Origin: Bacteroidota bacterium
Lineage (GTDB): Bacteria; Bacteroidota; Bacteroidia; Chitinophagales; Chitinophagaceae
Length of the DNA stretch: 64,000 nucleotides
Assembly (NCBI GenBank): GCA_016183765.1
Contig: JACPEA010000003.1
Location: 1 to 64,000 of the forward strand
Direction of reading: 5' to 3'
Shown: piece after piece, positions 8,731-16,546 of the stretch
How positions within the stretch are numbered: position 1 is the first letter of the stretch
Layout: each line of letters opens with the position of its first letter
Program-made: the position numbers and the translations under genes
The notes under the pieces: model-generated
What the model saw: the letters and a program-made list of their open reading frames with translations, nothing else
What the model was told of the DNA's origin: nothing
Database searches by the model: none

Positions 8731-8803
8731 AGCGGAAGACGAGGGTCGAACTCGCGACCTATAGCTTGGAAGGCTATCGCTCTACCAATTGAGCTACTTC
8801 CGC
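8731..8803 (-). tRNA. tRNA-Gly (anticodon TCC)
   Basis: Cloverleaf on the minus strand: acceptor GCGGAAG/CTTCCGC, anticodon stem ATAGC/GCTAT with loop CTTCCAA (anticodon TCC), T arm GAGTTCGACCCTC. Confidence 0.95.
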
Positions 8804-8807
8804 TTGT

Positions 8808-8932
8808 TTCATTTGAGAATTTGAGAATGTGGTAATTTGAAAATTACCCTTCATCTCAAACGCCAAATGTTTACAAAGAACTGATACTCCTTTTCAAATT
8901 TTCTCCCGCATAAGCGGGATCAAATTTGAAGA
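8808..8932. repeat. AATTTGAG octamer array, with a TCCCGC hairpin (tRNA-Gly / tRNA-Tyr spacer)
   Basis: The left words ATTTGAGAATTTGAGA and the right words TTTTCAAATTTT and CAAATTTGAA flank a TCCCGCATAAGCGGGA hairpin at 8904-8919, copy 2 of the TCCCGC palindrome family. Confidence 0.6.
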
Positions 8933-8933
8933 G

Positions 8934-9016
<83 letters not shown>

Positions 9017-9017
9017 A

Positions 9018-9097
9018 AAAGAGATTTGTGGTTTGTGGTTTGTGGTTTGTGGTTTGTGGTTGTTACCAGAAACGACAAACTACAGACTACAAACTGT
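9018..9097. repeat. TTTGTGG / ACAAACT heptamer array, inverted arms (between tRNA-Tyr and tRNA-Thr)
   Basis: Five TTTGTGG units in exact 7-bp register (about 9024-9058) are followed, after a short spacer, by ACAAACT-ACAGACT-ACAAACT (about 9075-9095), which pairs partly with the first arm. Confidence 0.75.
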
Positions 9098-9105
9098 GAT
9101 GCTAG

Positions 9106-9178
9106 AGCCGAAGATGGGACTCGAACCCGCGACCTGCTGATTACAAATCAGCTGCTCTACCAGCTGAGCTACTTCGGC
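9106..9178 (-). tRNA. tRNA-Thr (anticodon TGT)
   Basis: Cloverleaf on the minus strand: acceptor GCCGAAG/CTTCGGC, anticodon stem GCTGA/TCAGC with loop TTTGTAA (anticodon TGT). It is first in the Thr-Tyr-Gly-Thr-tuf series, the same order as the thrU-tyrU-glyT-thrT-tufB operon of Escherichia coli. Confidence 0.95.
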
Positions 9179-9288
9179 GTACACTATTGTAACCGGTAAC
9201 GCCGGAAGGTGAAAATGGTGGTTTTCAGCCCTTTTATCCGTTGCCCAGAATTACAAAACACAAAGAACTATCCCATTTTTTGGGATGG

Positions 9289-9318
9289 CAAAGGTAATGG
9301 AAAACTTAATTCAGCAAA
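9289..9318 (-). promoter_or_regulatory. Promoter of the tRNA-tuf operon (TTTG-N18-TACCTTTG)
   Basis: The minus strand has TTTG (9315-9318), 18 bp, then TACCTTTG (9289-9296). It lies about 110 bp before the first tRNA of the Thr-Tyr-Gly-Thr-tuf series. Confidence 0.75.
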
Positions 9319-9384
9319 ATTTTGAAACGAAAATTTTCAGGCAGTTTTCAACAGGTTTTTCAACGCGGCCCGGAAAAGCCCGTT

Positions 9385-9639
9385 TCAGGGTAGTTGTAAA
9401 TGGCTTTCCCGGGGATTCCGGGGCGAATAGACCACCGGAACCGAATCGTGCGGTACCACCCGGTTGGCGGTCTCCATACTGTCCAGAAAAAGCTGCCCAC
9501 CCACCCTGAATTCGTAATTGATCAGCAGCCTGCCGGCCGCAACTGTCCTGCGTTGGGTGATATGCGCCCTGGTCTCACCTTCCCGGGAAGAGCAGGCCGC
9601 TAACAGGCAGAAAACGGATAAAATCAGGTATATTCTCAT
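9385..9639 (-). CDS. Small putative lipoprotein, function unknown
   Basis: An 84-aa protein with a signal peptide ending in the lipobox LAAC (Cys16). The mature part has a pattern (INYEFRVGGQLF, then VPVVYSPRNPRESHLQL) resembling the tail of DUF3592-type domains, where a small beta fold ends in a V-YnP-nP-S-L motif; this is a weak resemblance only. A Shine-Dalgarno-like GGAGGGAG lies 5-12 bp before the ATG, which is uncommon in this phylum. It follows the hpf terminator and lies beside the tRNA-tuf promoter. Probably real, but unproven. Confidence 0.6.
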   Translation of the reverse strand: MRIYLILSVFCLLAACSSREGETRAHITQRRTVAAGRLLINYEFRVGGQLFLDSMETANRVVPHDSVPVVYSPRNPRESHLQLP

Positions 9640-9656
9640 AGGATCTCCCTCCTAAT

Positions 9657-9689
9657 AAAAAAGCTCCCCGTTGTGGCGGGGAGCTTTTT
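9657..9689. terminator. Intrinsic terminator after hpf
   Basis: A 13-bp perfect stem AAAAAGCTCCCCG/CGGGGAGCTTTTT with a 6-nt loop, 10 bp past the hpf stop. The flanking A- and T-runs allow function on either strand. Confidence 0.9.
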
Positions 9690-9698
9690 AAAAAAATT

Positions 9699-9998
9699 TT
9701 AAGCTGCTTGTTTTTCTTTTTTTCGTTTTATCTGTGAAACAATAGATTCCATTGCACTGTCGAAAGACTCTTCAAATGATTTTGAGGACGCTTTGGCAAA
9801 AAAGTCATGCTTCGGAATATGAACACTGATCTCCACTACTTTATCCTTGATCGTATGCACCACATTGTCCAGTTTCAGGTAAATATCCACTTTCAGGATC
9901 TTGTCATGAAAAGTACCCAACTTTTCAACTTTACGGTTTACATACTCAACCAATTTGTCGTCTGCGTCAAAATGCACAGTTTGAATGTTAACGTTCAT
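9699..9998 (-). CDS. hpf: Ribosome hibernation-promoting factor (short HPF/RaiA family)
   Basis: It binds the 30S decoding centre in slow-growing cells and helps to inactivate or pair ribosomes. The 99-aa protein starts MNVNIQTVHFDADDKLVEYV and matches the single-domain HPF/YfiA fold (beta-alpha-beta-beta-beta-alpha), ending in a Lys-rich tail (QIKRKKEKQAA). It lacks the extra C-terminal dimerisation domain of long HPF. It is the third gene of the rpsU / xerC-like / hpf group and is closed by a strong terminator. Confidence 0.92.
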   Translation of the reverse strand: MNVNIQTVHFDADDKLVEYVNRKVEKLGTFHDKILKVDIYLKLDNVVHTIKDKVVEISVHIPKHDFFAKASSKSFEESFDSAMESIVSQIKRKKEKQAA

Positions 9999-10164
9999 GG
10001 CAACTCACGTTTAATCGGTGAAAAAATAATATTTAAAAGAACTTTTTGATGATTTTCAGGACACCGGATCCGTACCCCTTGCTTCTGTCTGAAAGGTACA
10101 ACTATATACAAGAAAGAACAAGAAATACATTCGTTTTTAAAAAGATTTAGGACGCCCTTAAGAT

Positions 10165-11061
10165 TTAGGCTTTGGGATGCGCTTTCTGAAAAACCTCTTT
10201 CAGTTTTTCAATCGTATTATGCGTATAGATCTGCGTGGCCGCCAGGCTGCTATGCCCCAGCAATTCCTTTACTGCATTGAGTTCTGCGCCATTATTCATC
10301 AGGTGTGTGGCAAAACTGTGACGTAATATGTGCGGACTTTTTTTCTGGATCGTCGTTACCTGCGCCAGGTGTTTTTTTACAAAAGCATACACGGAACGCG
10401 GTTGTAAGGCCTTTCCTTTTTCCGTAACGAATACCTGATGAATTTCGGACTCTTTTATCGGTTTATCCTGCACATAGTCCAGCAATGCCCGCATCAGTTC
10501 TGCCGATACCGGCAGTATCCTTTCCTTGTTACCCTTACCCAATACTTTTACCTGCGATTGAGCGGCATCCAGCTGCGATTCTTTCAGGTTGATCAGCTCG
10601 CTCAAACGCATCCCTGTGTAATAGAACAACTGCAATACCAGGCGCTCGGTCCTGCCCTGCCAGTCGTCAGAAAATGCCACATGTTCAAACAGGATGGCCA
10701 TGTCTTTCTGCTCTACAAAAACCGGCAGGCGTTTGTTCACCCTGGGGGCGGTAACAGTGGTCATCGGTGTCTGCTGCAGTACGTCCGTCTTCATCTGGTA
10801 TTTAAAAAATGACCTGAGCGTAGATATCTTGCGGTTAATGCTTTTGGAGCTAAGTCCCCCATCTTTCAGCTCTGCCAGCCAGCTGCGGATATACAGGGAT
10901 GTGACCTTGTTCAGCGCCGGAGCATCAAACTGGCTGGCCAGATAGGCAAAAAACTGCTCCAGGTCGTTCTGGTACGACAACAAAGTATGCTGCGAGTACC
11001 TTTTTTCAAATTTGAGGTAATCGAGAAAGGGTTGTAACTGCGGGTACTGAGGTATGGGCAT
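10165..11061 (-). CDS. Tyrosine recombinase, XerC/XerD type
   Basis: A 298-aa site-specific recombinase of the kind that resolves chromosome dimers at dif sites. It has an N-terminal SAM-like DNA-binding domain (residues 10-90, SYQNDLEQFFAYL) and a catalytic domain with the full active-site set: R152 (YTGMRLSELINL), K176 (LGKGNKE), H244 and R247 (SPHILRHSFATHL), H270 (LLGHSS) and Y279 (TQIYTH). Length and motif spacing fit Xer proteins rather than phage integrases, and no attachment site or mobile genes surround it. I cannot tell XerC from XerD by sequence alone. The upstream rpsU terminator ends right at its ATG. Confidence 0.9.
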   Translation of the reverse strand: MPIPQYPQLQPFLDYLKFEKRYSQHTLLSYQNDLEQFFAYLASQFDAPALNKVTSLYIRSWLAELKDGGLSSKSINRKISTLRSFFKYQMKTDVLQQTPMTTVTAPRVNKRLPVFVEQKDMAILFEHVAFSDDWQGRTERLVLQLFYYTGMRLSELINLKESQLDAAQSQVKVLGKGNKERILPVSAELMRALLDYVQDKPIKESEIHQVFVTEKGKALQPRSVYAFVKKHLAQVTTIQKKSPHILRHSFATHLMNNGAELNAVKELLGHSSLAATQIYTHNTIEKLKEVFQKAHPKA

Positions 11062-11100
11062 AAAAAAAGTAGCCTAAAGTTAATAAACTCAGGGCTACTT
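11062..11100 (-). terminator. Intrinsic terminator of rpsU
   Basis: On the minus strand AAGTAGCC and GGCTACTT pair around an 18-nt loop, followed by TTTTTTT. The T-run ends at the start codon of the xerC-like gene, so that gene depends on read-through or on another promoter. Confidence 0.75.
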
Positions 11101-11127
11101 ACTATGATTAAGCCGGAAAACGGGGTA

Positions 11128-11325
11128 TTATCCCTCGATCTTTCCGCTGGCTATATTCTGCTTGTAGATTGCTTTCAGGATCTGTCCGCGGCGAACTACG
11201 GAAGGCTTGGTGAAAGCCTGGCGCTCTCTCAGTTGCAGCAAAGTTTTACTTTTTTCAAACTTCTTCTTGTACTTTTTGAGTGCCTTGTCGATGTTTTCAC
11301 AATCTTTTGAATCGATGATAAGCAT
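11128..11325 (-). CDS. rpsU: 30S ribosomal protein S21
   Basis: bS21 lies near the 3' end of 16S rRNA. In Bacteroidota ribosome structures it takes part, with bS18 and bS6, in hiding the anti-Shine-Dalgarno sequence. The 65-aa product (MLIIDSKDCENIDKALKKYK) is of standard length for the phylum and has a Tyr at position 54 in its C-terminal part. The mRNA has an exceptionally good Shine-Dalgarno sequence (GAGGAGGT) 9 nt before the ATG and a consensus promoter just upstream, which fits autoregulation by bS21 as inferred in Flavobacterium. It is terminated before the xerC-like gene. Confidence 0.95.
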   Translation of the reverse strand: MLIIDSKDCENIDKALKKYKKKFEKSKTLLQLRERQAFTKPSVVRRGQILKAIYKQNIASGKIEG

Positions 11326-11334
11326 AGCTATGAT

Positions 11335-11342
11335 ACCTCCTC
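11335..11342 (-). promoter_or_regulatory. Strong Shine-Dalgarno sequence of rpsU (GAGGAGGT)
   Basis: GAGGAGGT on the minus strand ends 9 nt before the ATG at 11325 and can pair over 7-8 bases with the canonical 16S 3' tail. I saw no comparable match in front of the other ribosomal protein genes here. Confidence 0.85.
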
Positions 11343-11360
11343 AGGTGTTTTTTAGGACGG

Positions 11361-11391
11361 CAAAGATAGGGATTGATTTGGAAATACCAAA
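11361..11391 (-). promoter_or_regulatory. rpsU promoter (TTTG-N19-TATCTTTG)
   Basis: TTTG at 11388-11391, 19 bp, TATCTTTG at 11361-11368 on the minus strand. It predicts a leader of about 30 nt that includes the Shine-Dalgarno sequence. Confidence 0.85.
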
Positions 11392-11399
11392 TATTTAGA

Positions 11400-11700
11400 G
11401 GGGTGGAGGCTGGGGGCTCATGGCTTGCGGCCAATCAATGAGCGAATGAGTGAATGAGTGAATGAAAAAGCCAACCTGCTTTACCAACCAATAAACTGCC
11501 TCTCTCAACTATTCCAGATCAACTAAAGACCAAAAGCCAAAGACCAAAGACAAATCACTGATTGAATGGGCAATGGCCGTCGTCTGTAGTGAGTGGTGAG
11601 TGAATGTTGTTGGAGGCTGGATACTGGATGCTAGAAGCTCACAGCTCGTGGCTCAAAGCTGGGTGCTGGATACTGGGGGCTGGAAGCTAATAGCTGGTAT
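11400..11700. repeat. Mosaic of short-word arrays (GAATGAGT, AGACCAA, GTGAGTG, NGCTGGA)
   Basis: This spacer between rpsU and ribE joins several arrays: AATGAGTG octamers (11437-11470), AGACCAA-AAGCCAA-AGACCAA heptamers (about 11525-11550), GTGAGTG heptamers (11585-11605), and about twelve heptamers of the NGCTGGA type (GGCTGGA, TACTGGA, TGCTAGA, AGCTCAC, AGCTGGG) from about 11612 to 11697. No gene is visible in it. Confidence 0.75.
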
Positions 11701-11743
11701 AAACTGGTGCGGGTTTCTCGATTTTCGAAATTAACTTGCAGGC

Positions 11744-12340
11744 ATGTTTACAGGAATTATAGAAAATACGGGCAAAGTAGCCGCTATATCCCCCCGGGGG
11801 ACCAATCTCAGCTTCTGGATAAATTCTCCCATTTCCGATGAGTTGAAAGTTGACCAGAGCGTGAGCCATAACGGGGTCTGCCTCACCGTTGAGGCTGTGG
11901 AGCCCGGCCGCCACCTGGTGACAGCCATTGAGGAGACCCTGAAAAAGACCGAACTGGGCAACTGGCAGCCTGGTACCGAAGTGAACCTGGAAAGATGTAT
12001 GCTCATGAACGGGCGGCTGGATGGCCATATCGTACAGGGCCATGTAGACTGTACCGCCCTCTGTACTGCCCGCAAAGAGCTGGCCGGCAGCTGGGAGTTC
12101 AGCTTCCAGTTTCCCGCCGAATTTGCCCACCTGGTGATCGAGAAGGGCTCTATTGCAGTAAATGGCACCAGTCTGACCTGCTTTAACGTTACCCACGACC
12201 ATTTCACCATCGCAGTGATCCCCTACACCTACGAACACACCAATATCCACCAGCTAACCGTCGGCTCCCGGGTAAATATTGAGTTCGATATCCTTGGAAA
12301 ATATGTTCAGCGCAGGTTTGAAGTGAGTCGTGAATCGTGA
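11744..12340 (+). CDS. ribE: Riboflavin synthase, alpha chain
   Basis: It catalyses the dismutation of two 6,7-dimethyl-8-ribityllumazine molecules to riboflavin, the last step of the pathway. The 198-aa protein has the invariant N-terminus MFTGIIE and two lumazine-binding repeats, seen as SVSHNGVCLTVE (residues 39-50) and IAVNGTSLTC in the second half, with GHVDC between them. The C-terminus is odd: the last residues (VSRES) and the TGA stop are read from a GTGARTN array (GTGAGTCGTGAATCGTGA), so the native end has been replaced or extended. It converges with the hscA-type gene. Confidence 0.95.
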   Translation: MFTGIIENTGKVAAISPRGTNLSFWINSPISDELKVDQSVSHNGVCLTVEAVEPGRHLVTAIEETLKKTELGNWQPGTEVNLERCMLMNGRLDGHIVQGHVDCTALCTARKELAGSWEFSFQFPAEFAHLVIEKGSIAVNGTSLTCFNVTHDHFTIAVIPYTYEHTNIHQLTVGSRVNIEFDILGKYVQRRFEVSRES

Positions 12341-12531
12341 ATCGTCAGTCGTGAGTAGTCAGTGGTGAGTAGGGAGTTATTGGGAAGCATTTACCTGTGA
12401 ATTGTCAATTGTCAATGAGTAATGGTGAGTGTTCTAAGGTGAGCAGGACTACGAACCTGGCCGCCAACCCAAACATTCACAATTCACAATTCACACCTCA
12501 CGATTCACGACTGACGATTCACGCCTCACGA
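12323..12531. repeat. GTGARTN heptamer array between convergent ribE and hscA, inverted arms
   Basis: The left arm reads GTGAGTC, GTGAATC, GTGAATC, GTCAGTC, GTGAGTA, GTCAGTG, GTGAGTA in exact 7-bp register. The right arm (about 12468-12531) is the reverse complement. Both arms enter coding sequence and supply the stop codons of the two convergent genes. Confidence 0.88.
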
Positions 12532-14388
12532 TGTAATGGATTTTCCCTTCAGTGCGCCGCTGATGGCTGCGTCCATGGCCCTTTCGGCAAAGGGGCGGGT
12601 GACTTCGTTCAGCTCTTCTATCTTGGTATGGATCAGGTTCTTATCGTCCATAGTAAGCGCCAGTTGCAGCACCTGCATGGCAGTTGCGGTGGCCGTGATT
12701 TCCTCTTTGGTCAGGAGTGATGCATTTTTACCGATGAATTTTTCTGTTACGTCCAGGATCTGTTCTCCTTCGGTACGGGCTTCCACCAGGGCGCGCACCT
12801 GCATGTCTTCTTTGGCATGCGTAAGGCTGTCCATCAGCATCTTTTCCACTTCCTCATCTGTGAGGCCATACTGGGGTTTCACTTCGATCTCCTGCGCTAC
12901 CCCACTGCGTAATTCTTTTGCTTTCACCACCAGGATACCGTCGGCGTTGATGAGGAAACTCACTTCCACCTTGGGCAGACCGGCAGGCATACCGGGTATG
13001 CCTTTCAGGCTGAACTCGGCCAGTTTGCGGTTGTCCTTCACCAGGTCGCGTTCTCCCTGGAATACGGAGATCCGCATATCGCTCTGGCCATCTTTCTGCG
13101 TTGTATACTGCCGCCCCACTTTGGTAGGGATCTTGGCATTACGGGGGATCAGGACATCCATCAAACCGCCCATGGTCTCAATACCCAGGCTCAGCGGGGT
13201 GATGTCCAGCAATAAGAAATCCTTGTTATTACCGGCAAGGATATCGGCCTGTACAGCCGCTCCCAAAGCCACCACTTCATCCGGGTTCACCGAATCGTTC
13301 ACGGGTTTGCCAAAGAATTCGCTGACCGCATTTTTAACGGCAGGCACACGGGTACTGCCCCCTACCATCACGATGGTGTCGATATCGGCCGTAGTCAGTC
13401 CTGCATCTTTCAAGGCATTACTGCAGGATTGCATGGTCTGTTCGATCAGCGGGCGTATCAGCGATTCAAAGGTTTCACGTGAAAGTGAGAGCTGGTCGCC
13501 ATTCCAGTCAACAGAGAAACTATCCTGACCACTCAACTGTTTCTTGGCTTCTTCGGCACGCAGGCGCAGTCCCTGTGAAAGTTCTTTGTTCTGTTTCAGC
13601 TCTTCCAGGCTAATACCGGCCTGTTCCATCCAGTATTGTACAATGGCCCTGTCCATATCATCGCCCCCCAGGTAAGTGTTCCCGTTAGTGCTTAACACTT
13701 CAAATATGCCATTGCTGATGCGCAGGATGGAGATATCGAAAGTACCCCCGCCCAGGTCGTAAACCGCGATGGTTTTTTCTTCCTCCTTATTCATTCCCAA
13801 ACCATAGGCCAGGCTGGCGGCGGTGGGCTCGTTCACAATGCGCAGCACGTCCAGTCCGGCCAGTTTACCTGCATCGCGGGTAGCCTGTCGCTGGGCATCG
13901 TTAAAATAGGCCGGCACGGTAATGACCACTTTGCTCACGGGTGTCTTTAGAATATGTTCGGCTCTTTGTTTCAGCTCTTTCAGGATATATGATGACAGGT
14001 CGATGGGCGAATAGAACTGGTTACCCACCTGCACTTTTACCAGGCTGTCGGCATCATCATCGATCACTTTATAGGTAAAGAAGCCGGCATTCTCTTTGAT
14101 GTCCCTGAAACTCTTTCCCATCAGTCTTTTGGCGCTGAAGATGGTGTTCTGCGGATCAGTTTCCATGAATGCTTTGGCTGCCTCACCAACGGTGGGGTTA
14201 CCAAAACCATCGAAGTGTACAATACTGGGCACCAGGCTGCTGCCATTGTGTTCTTTCAAGGCCACCGGCTGTTTGCTTTCCGGGTGAATGATGGCCACCA
14301 GGCTGTTGGTGGTACCCAGGTCAATACCCACGATCATCTCTGCCTGCTGTAAACTTCCGGTTGCTATGTTGATACCTATTTTAGCCAT
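12526..14388 (-). CDS. hscA: Hsp70-family chaperone, HscA type (Fe-S cluster assembly)
   Basis: A 620-aa Hsp70. The ATPase domain shows [14 protein letters not shown] (19-32), [11 protein letters not shown], the phosphate-2 motif [11 protein letters not shown] and [10 protein letters not shown]; a substrate-binding domain follows, with [11 protein letters not shown]. Three features point to HscA rather than DnaK: the short N-terminal extension before GIDLG ([14 protein letters not shown]), the length close to HscA, and the absence of the Gly/Met-rich DnaK tail. HscA helps move Fe-S clusters from IscU. No hscB, iscU or fdx is nearby, so the role is inferred from sequence alone. The last Ser codon and the stop lie in a GTGARTN array. 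Confidence 0.78.
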   Translation of the reverse strand: MAKIGINIATGSLQQAEMIVGIDLGTTNSLVAIIHPESKQPVALKEHNGSSLVPSIVHFDGFGNPTVGEAAKAFMETDPQNTIFSAKRLMGKSFRDIKENAGFFTYKVIDDDADSLVKVQVGNQFYSPIDLSSYILKELKQRAEHILKTPVSKVVITVPAYFNDAQRQATRDAGKLAGLDVLRIVNEPTAASLAYGLGMNKEEEKTIAVYDLGGGTFDISILRISNGIFEVLSTNGNTYLGGDDMDRAIVQYWMEQAGISLEELKQNKELSQGLRLRAEEAKKQLSGQDSFSVDWNGDQLSLSRETFESLIRPLIEQTMQSCSNALKDAGLTTADIDTIVMVGGSTRVPAVKNAVSEFFGKPVNDSVNPDEVVALGAAVQADILAGNNKDFLLLDITPLSLGIETMGGLMDVLIPRNAKIPTKVGRQYTTQKDGQSDMRISVFQGERDLVKDNRKLAEFSLKGIPGMPAGLPKVEVSFLINADGILVVKAKELRSGVAQEIEVKPQYGLTDEEVEKMLMDSLTHAKEDMQVRALVEARTEGEQILDVTEKFIGKNASLLTKEEITATATAMQVLQLALTMDDKNLIHTKIEELNEVTRPFAERAMDAAISGALKGKSITS

Positions 14389-14544
14389 ATCTCTATTACA
14401 AATTACAGGGTACGAAGTTGGATCCCTCTCAAAAATTAACTGCGAAAGTAAGCCTTACCATTGCTTATCGGTTGCGAATTCAGGAATGAATATGGAACAG
14501 GATCGTGGCGGACAGGGCGGCCGAAGTATGGCAGCTTGTCCAAC

Positions 14545-14922
14545 CTATACTTCCACCAGCCGGGTCCTGCTCAGGTGATCGTGCAGGGGTTTTCCCAGTA
14601 GGGGGATGAAGAACAGGTCGATAATGGTGAGCCTGGCAAGACTGCGCACCAGGACTGCCGGAACAGATGCCCTTTTGCCATCCAACCCGACCACTTTGGA
14701 ATAGGTAAACCATTTACCCGGCGTTCGGGAAAAGATGGATTCAAACAGGAAATAATACACGAACAGTATCCCGAAAAAGAACCAGCCAAAATGATAGTAA
14801 GGATAACCCCAGAATTTCACATACCAGTTCCATCCCTTGAAACTGAAATAGGCCAACGCAAAGATGATCGCGGTATCGATCAAAAAATTCAGGGTACGGG
14901 TGCCGTCGCCAACTGTTCTCAT
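14545..14922 (-). CDS. RDD family membrane protein
   Basis: A 125-aa protein with the RDD-like pattern of three membrane helices: about residues 10-30 (LNFLIDTAIIFALAYF), 42-62 (HFGWFFFGILFVYYFLF) and 92-110. The family signature TPGKWFTYSKVVGLDGKRAS follows helix 2. Function is unknown; RDD proteins are thought to be transport- or stress-related. A TACATTTG box ends only 4 bp before the ATG, so the mRNA may be leaderless. It is divergent from tyrS across a 250-bp heptamer array. Confidence 0.82.
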   Translation of the reverse strand: MRTVGDGTRTLNFLIDTAIIFALAYFSFKGWNWYVKFWGYPYYHFGWFFFGILFVYYFLFESIFSRTPGKWFTYSKVVGLDGKRASVPAVLVRSLARLTIIDLFFIPLLGKPLHDHLSRTRLVEV

Positions 14923-14926
14923 GCTG

Positions 14927-14934
14927 CAAATGTA
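14927..14934 (-). promoter_or_regulatory. -7 box TACATTTG of the RDD gene
   Basis: A perfect TAnnTTTG on the minus strand that ends 4 bp before the ATG at 14922. Transcription would begin at or next to the start codon. No clear TTTG -33 element is seen; that region is array DNA. Confidence 0.5.
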
Positions 14935-15152
14935 GTGAATCGTGAGTGGTGAGTCGTCAGGCGTGAGTGGTGAGTAGGTAGTGGGGAGTAGTGAGGCGTG
15001 AATCGTGAGACGCGAATCGTCAGTCGTGAGGCGGCAATTGTGAATTGTGAATGGGCAATGTCCAGCCCTCCTACATTCACAATTGACAATTCACTATTCA
15101 CAATCACTGACGACTCACGCCTCACGACTCACGATTGCCCATTCACCACTCA
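14932..15152. repeat. Longest in-register heptamer array (TNGTGAR), divergent RDD/tyrS spacer
   Basis: From about 14935 to 15067, nineteen consecutive 7-bp units fit one register (TCGTGAG, TGGTGAG, TCGTCAG, GCGTGAG, TGGTGAG, TAGTGAG, GCGTGAA, TTGTGAA, TGGGCAA and others). The right arm, 15074-15150, is the reverse-complement word with one phase shift. It occupies nearly the whole divergent promoter region. Confidence 0.9.
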
Positions 15153-15159
15153 GTTTCCT

Positions 15160-15167
15160 TACTTTTG
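15160..15167 (+). promoter_or_regulatory. -7 box TACTTTTG of tyrS
   Basis: A perfect TAnnTTTG 18 bp before the tyrS ATG. Any -33 element would fall inside the right arm of the heptamer array (ATTG at 15134-15137, spacing 22). Confidence 0.65.
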
Positions 15168-15184
15168 CGCAAACAGCAACAGAG

Positions 15185-16468
15185 ATGAACCTGATAGAAG
15201 AATTACAGTGGCGGGGTATGATACAGGATATCATGCCGGGAACAGCAGAATTATTACAGAAAGAGACCGTTTCGGGTTATATCGGTTTTGATCCTACTTC
15301 AGACAGCCTGCATATCGGCAGCCTGGTGCCCATATTATTGCTGGTTCATTTACAGCGTGCCGGGCATAAACCTTTTGCACTGGTAGGCGGCGCCACCGGT
15401 ATGGTGGGCGATCCCACAGGCAAAAGTGAGGAACGCAACCTGCTCAGCGAAGAAGTGCTCCAGTTCAACCAGGCCGGCGTTCGTAAGCAGTTGGAGAAAT
15501 TCCTCGACTTCACCCCCGGCAAAGCCAGTACTGCGGAAATGGTGAACAATTACGACTGGTTCAAGGATTTCCGTTTTCTCGATTTTATCCGCGATGTGGG
15601 CAAACACATCACGGTGAATTATATGATGGCCAAAGACAGTGTGAAGAAACGACTGGACAGTGAAGTGGGCATGAGTTTTACCGAATTCACCTACCAGCTG
15701 ATACAGGGCTACGACTTCTACTGGCTTTACCAGCATAAAAACTGCAAACTGCAGATGGGCGGCAGCGACCAGTGGGGAAATATCGTGACCGGCACAGAAC
15801 TGATCAGACGCAAAACAGGGGGCGAAGCCTTTGCCTTTACCTGTCCGCTGATCAAAAAAGCAGATGGCGGCAAATTCGGTAAAACGGAGAAAGGCAATGT
15901 ATGGCTGGATCCAAAGAAGACCTCCCCTTACCAGTTCTACCAGTTCTGGCTGAATGCCAGTGATTCTGATGCCACACAGTGGATCAGGATCTTTACACTG
16001 CTTCCCAAGGAAGAGATCGAGGCTTTACTGGCCCGGCAGGCAGCGGCGCCCCATGAGCGTGCCCTACAGAAAAAACTGGCGGAAGAAATCACCTGTTTCG
16101 TACACAGCCGCGCCGATTATGAATTTGCGGTGAAAGCTTCGGAGATCCTGTTTGGCAATGCCACTACCGAAATACTGCAGTCTTTAACAGAAGAACAACT
16201 GCTCCAGGTAATGGAAGGGGTACCCACCATCGAGATCAGCAAAAGTTTACTGGATGCGGGTTACGAGATAGTCAATTTCCTGGCCGACACGCAGATATTC
16301 CCCAGTAAGGGCGAAGCCCGGAAAATGTGGCAGGCTGGCGGACTTAGCCTGAACAAGAACAAGATCGGTACCGACAAAACACAAGTAACAAATGCAGACC
16401 TGTTGAACAAGCAGTACCTGCTGGTTCAAAAAGGTAAAAAGAATTACTACCTGGTAAAAGCGATATAA
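15185..16468 (+). CDS. tyrS: Tyrosyl-tRNA synthetase
   Basis: It charges tRNA-Tyr. The 427-aa class I synthetase has the HIGH-type motif HIGSL (residues 43-47), the tyrosine-binding segment [22 protein letters not shown], a KMSKS-type loop KFGKTEKG (about residue 230) and a C-terminal S4-like RNA-binding domain ([17 protein letters not shown]). I chose the ATG at 15185 ([11 protein letters not shown]). The open frame extends upstream to 15047, but those codons are heptamer-array DNA and lie before the promoter box. It converges with the GDSL esterase over a shared hairpin. Confidence 0.96.
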   Translation: MNLIEELQWRGMIQDIMPGTAELLQKETVSGYIGFDPTSDSLHIGSLVPILLLVHLQRAGHKPFALVGGATGMVGDPTGKSEERNLLSEEVLQFNQAGVRKQLEKFLDFTPGKASTAEMVNNYDWFKDFRFLDFIRDVGKHITVNYMMAKDSVKKRLDSEVGMSFTEFTYQLIQGYDFYWLYQHKNCKLQMGGSDQWGNIVTGTELIRRKTGGEAFAFTCPLIKKADGGKFGKTEKGNVWLDPKKTSPYQFYQFWLNASDSDATQWIRIFTLLPKEEIEALLARQAAAPHERALQKKLAEEITCFVHSRADYEFAVKASEILFGNATTEILQSLTEEQLLQVMEGVPTIEISKSLLDAGYEIVNFLADTQIFPSKGEARKMWQAGGLSLNKNKIGTDKTQVTNADLLNKQYLLVQKGKKNYYLVKAI

Positions 16469-16479
16469 ACGATCCCCTT

Positions 16480-16545
16480 AACAACCGTGCCTTTGCGCCT
16501 TAGTGAGAGAATAACCACACAAAGGCACAAAGGCACGGTTGTTTT
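16480..16545. terminator. Bidirectional hairpin of CTTTGTGC-type words between tyrS and GDSL esterase
   Basis: AACAACCGTGCCTTTG (16480-16495) pairs perfectly over 16 bp with 16528-16543, followed by TTTT. A near-identical element lies at 23598-23657. It probably terminates both convergent genes. Confidence 0.75.
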
Positions 16546-16546
16546 A

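Noticed and set aside
10165..11061. Integrase of a genomic island
   Set aside because: Length and motifs fit a housekeeping Xer recombinase, it sits between rpsU and hpf, and there is no attachment-site duplication or cargo.
12536..13528. Long plus-strand open frame of 330 codons over the hscA-type gene
   Set aside because: Antisense shadow of a well-supported Hsp70 coding sequence; no domain recognised.
14932..15152. CRISPR array
   Set aside because: The units are 7 bp with no unique spacers and no cas genes; the arms are inverted, which CRISPR arrays are not.
15047..15184. In-frame N-terminal extension of tyrS by 46 codons
   Set aside because: It translates GTGARTN array DNA and lies upstream of the promoter box at 15160; normal TyrRS starts at the ATG at 15185.
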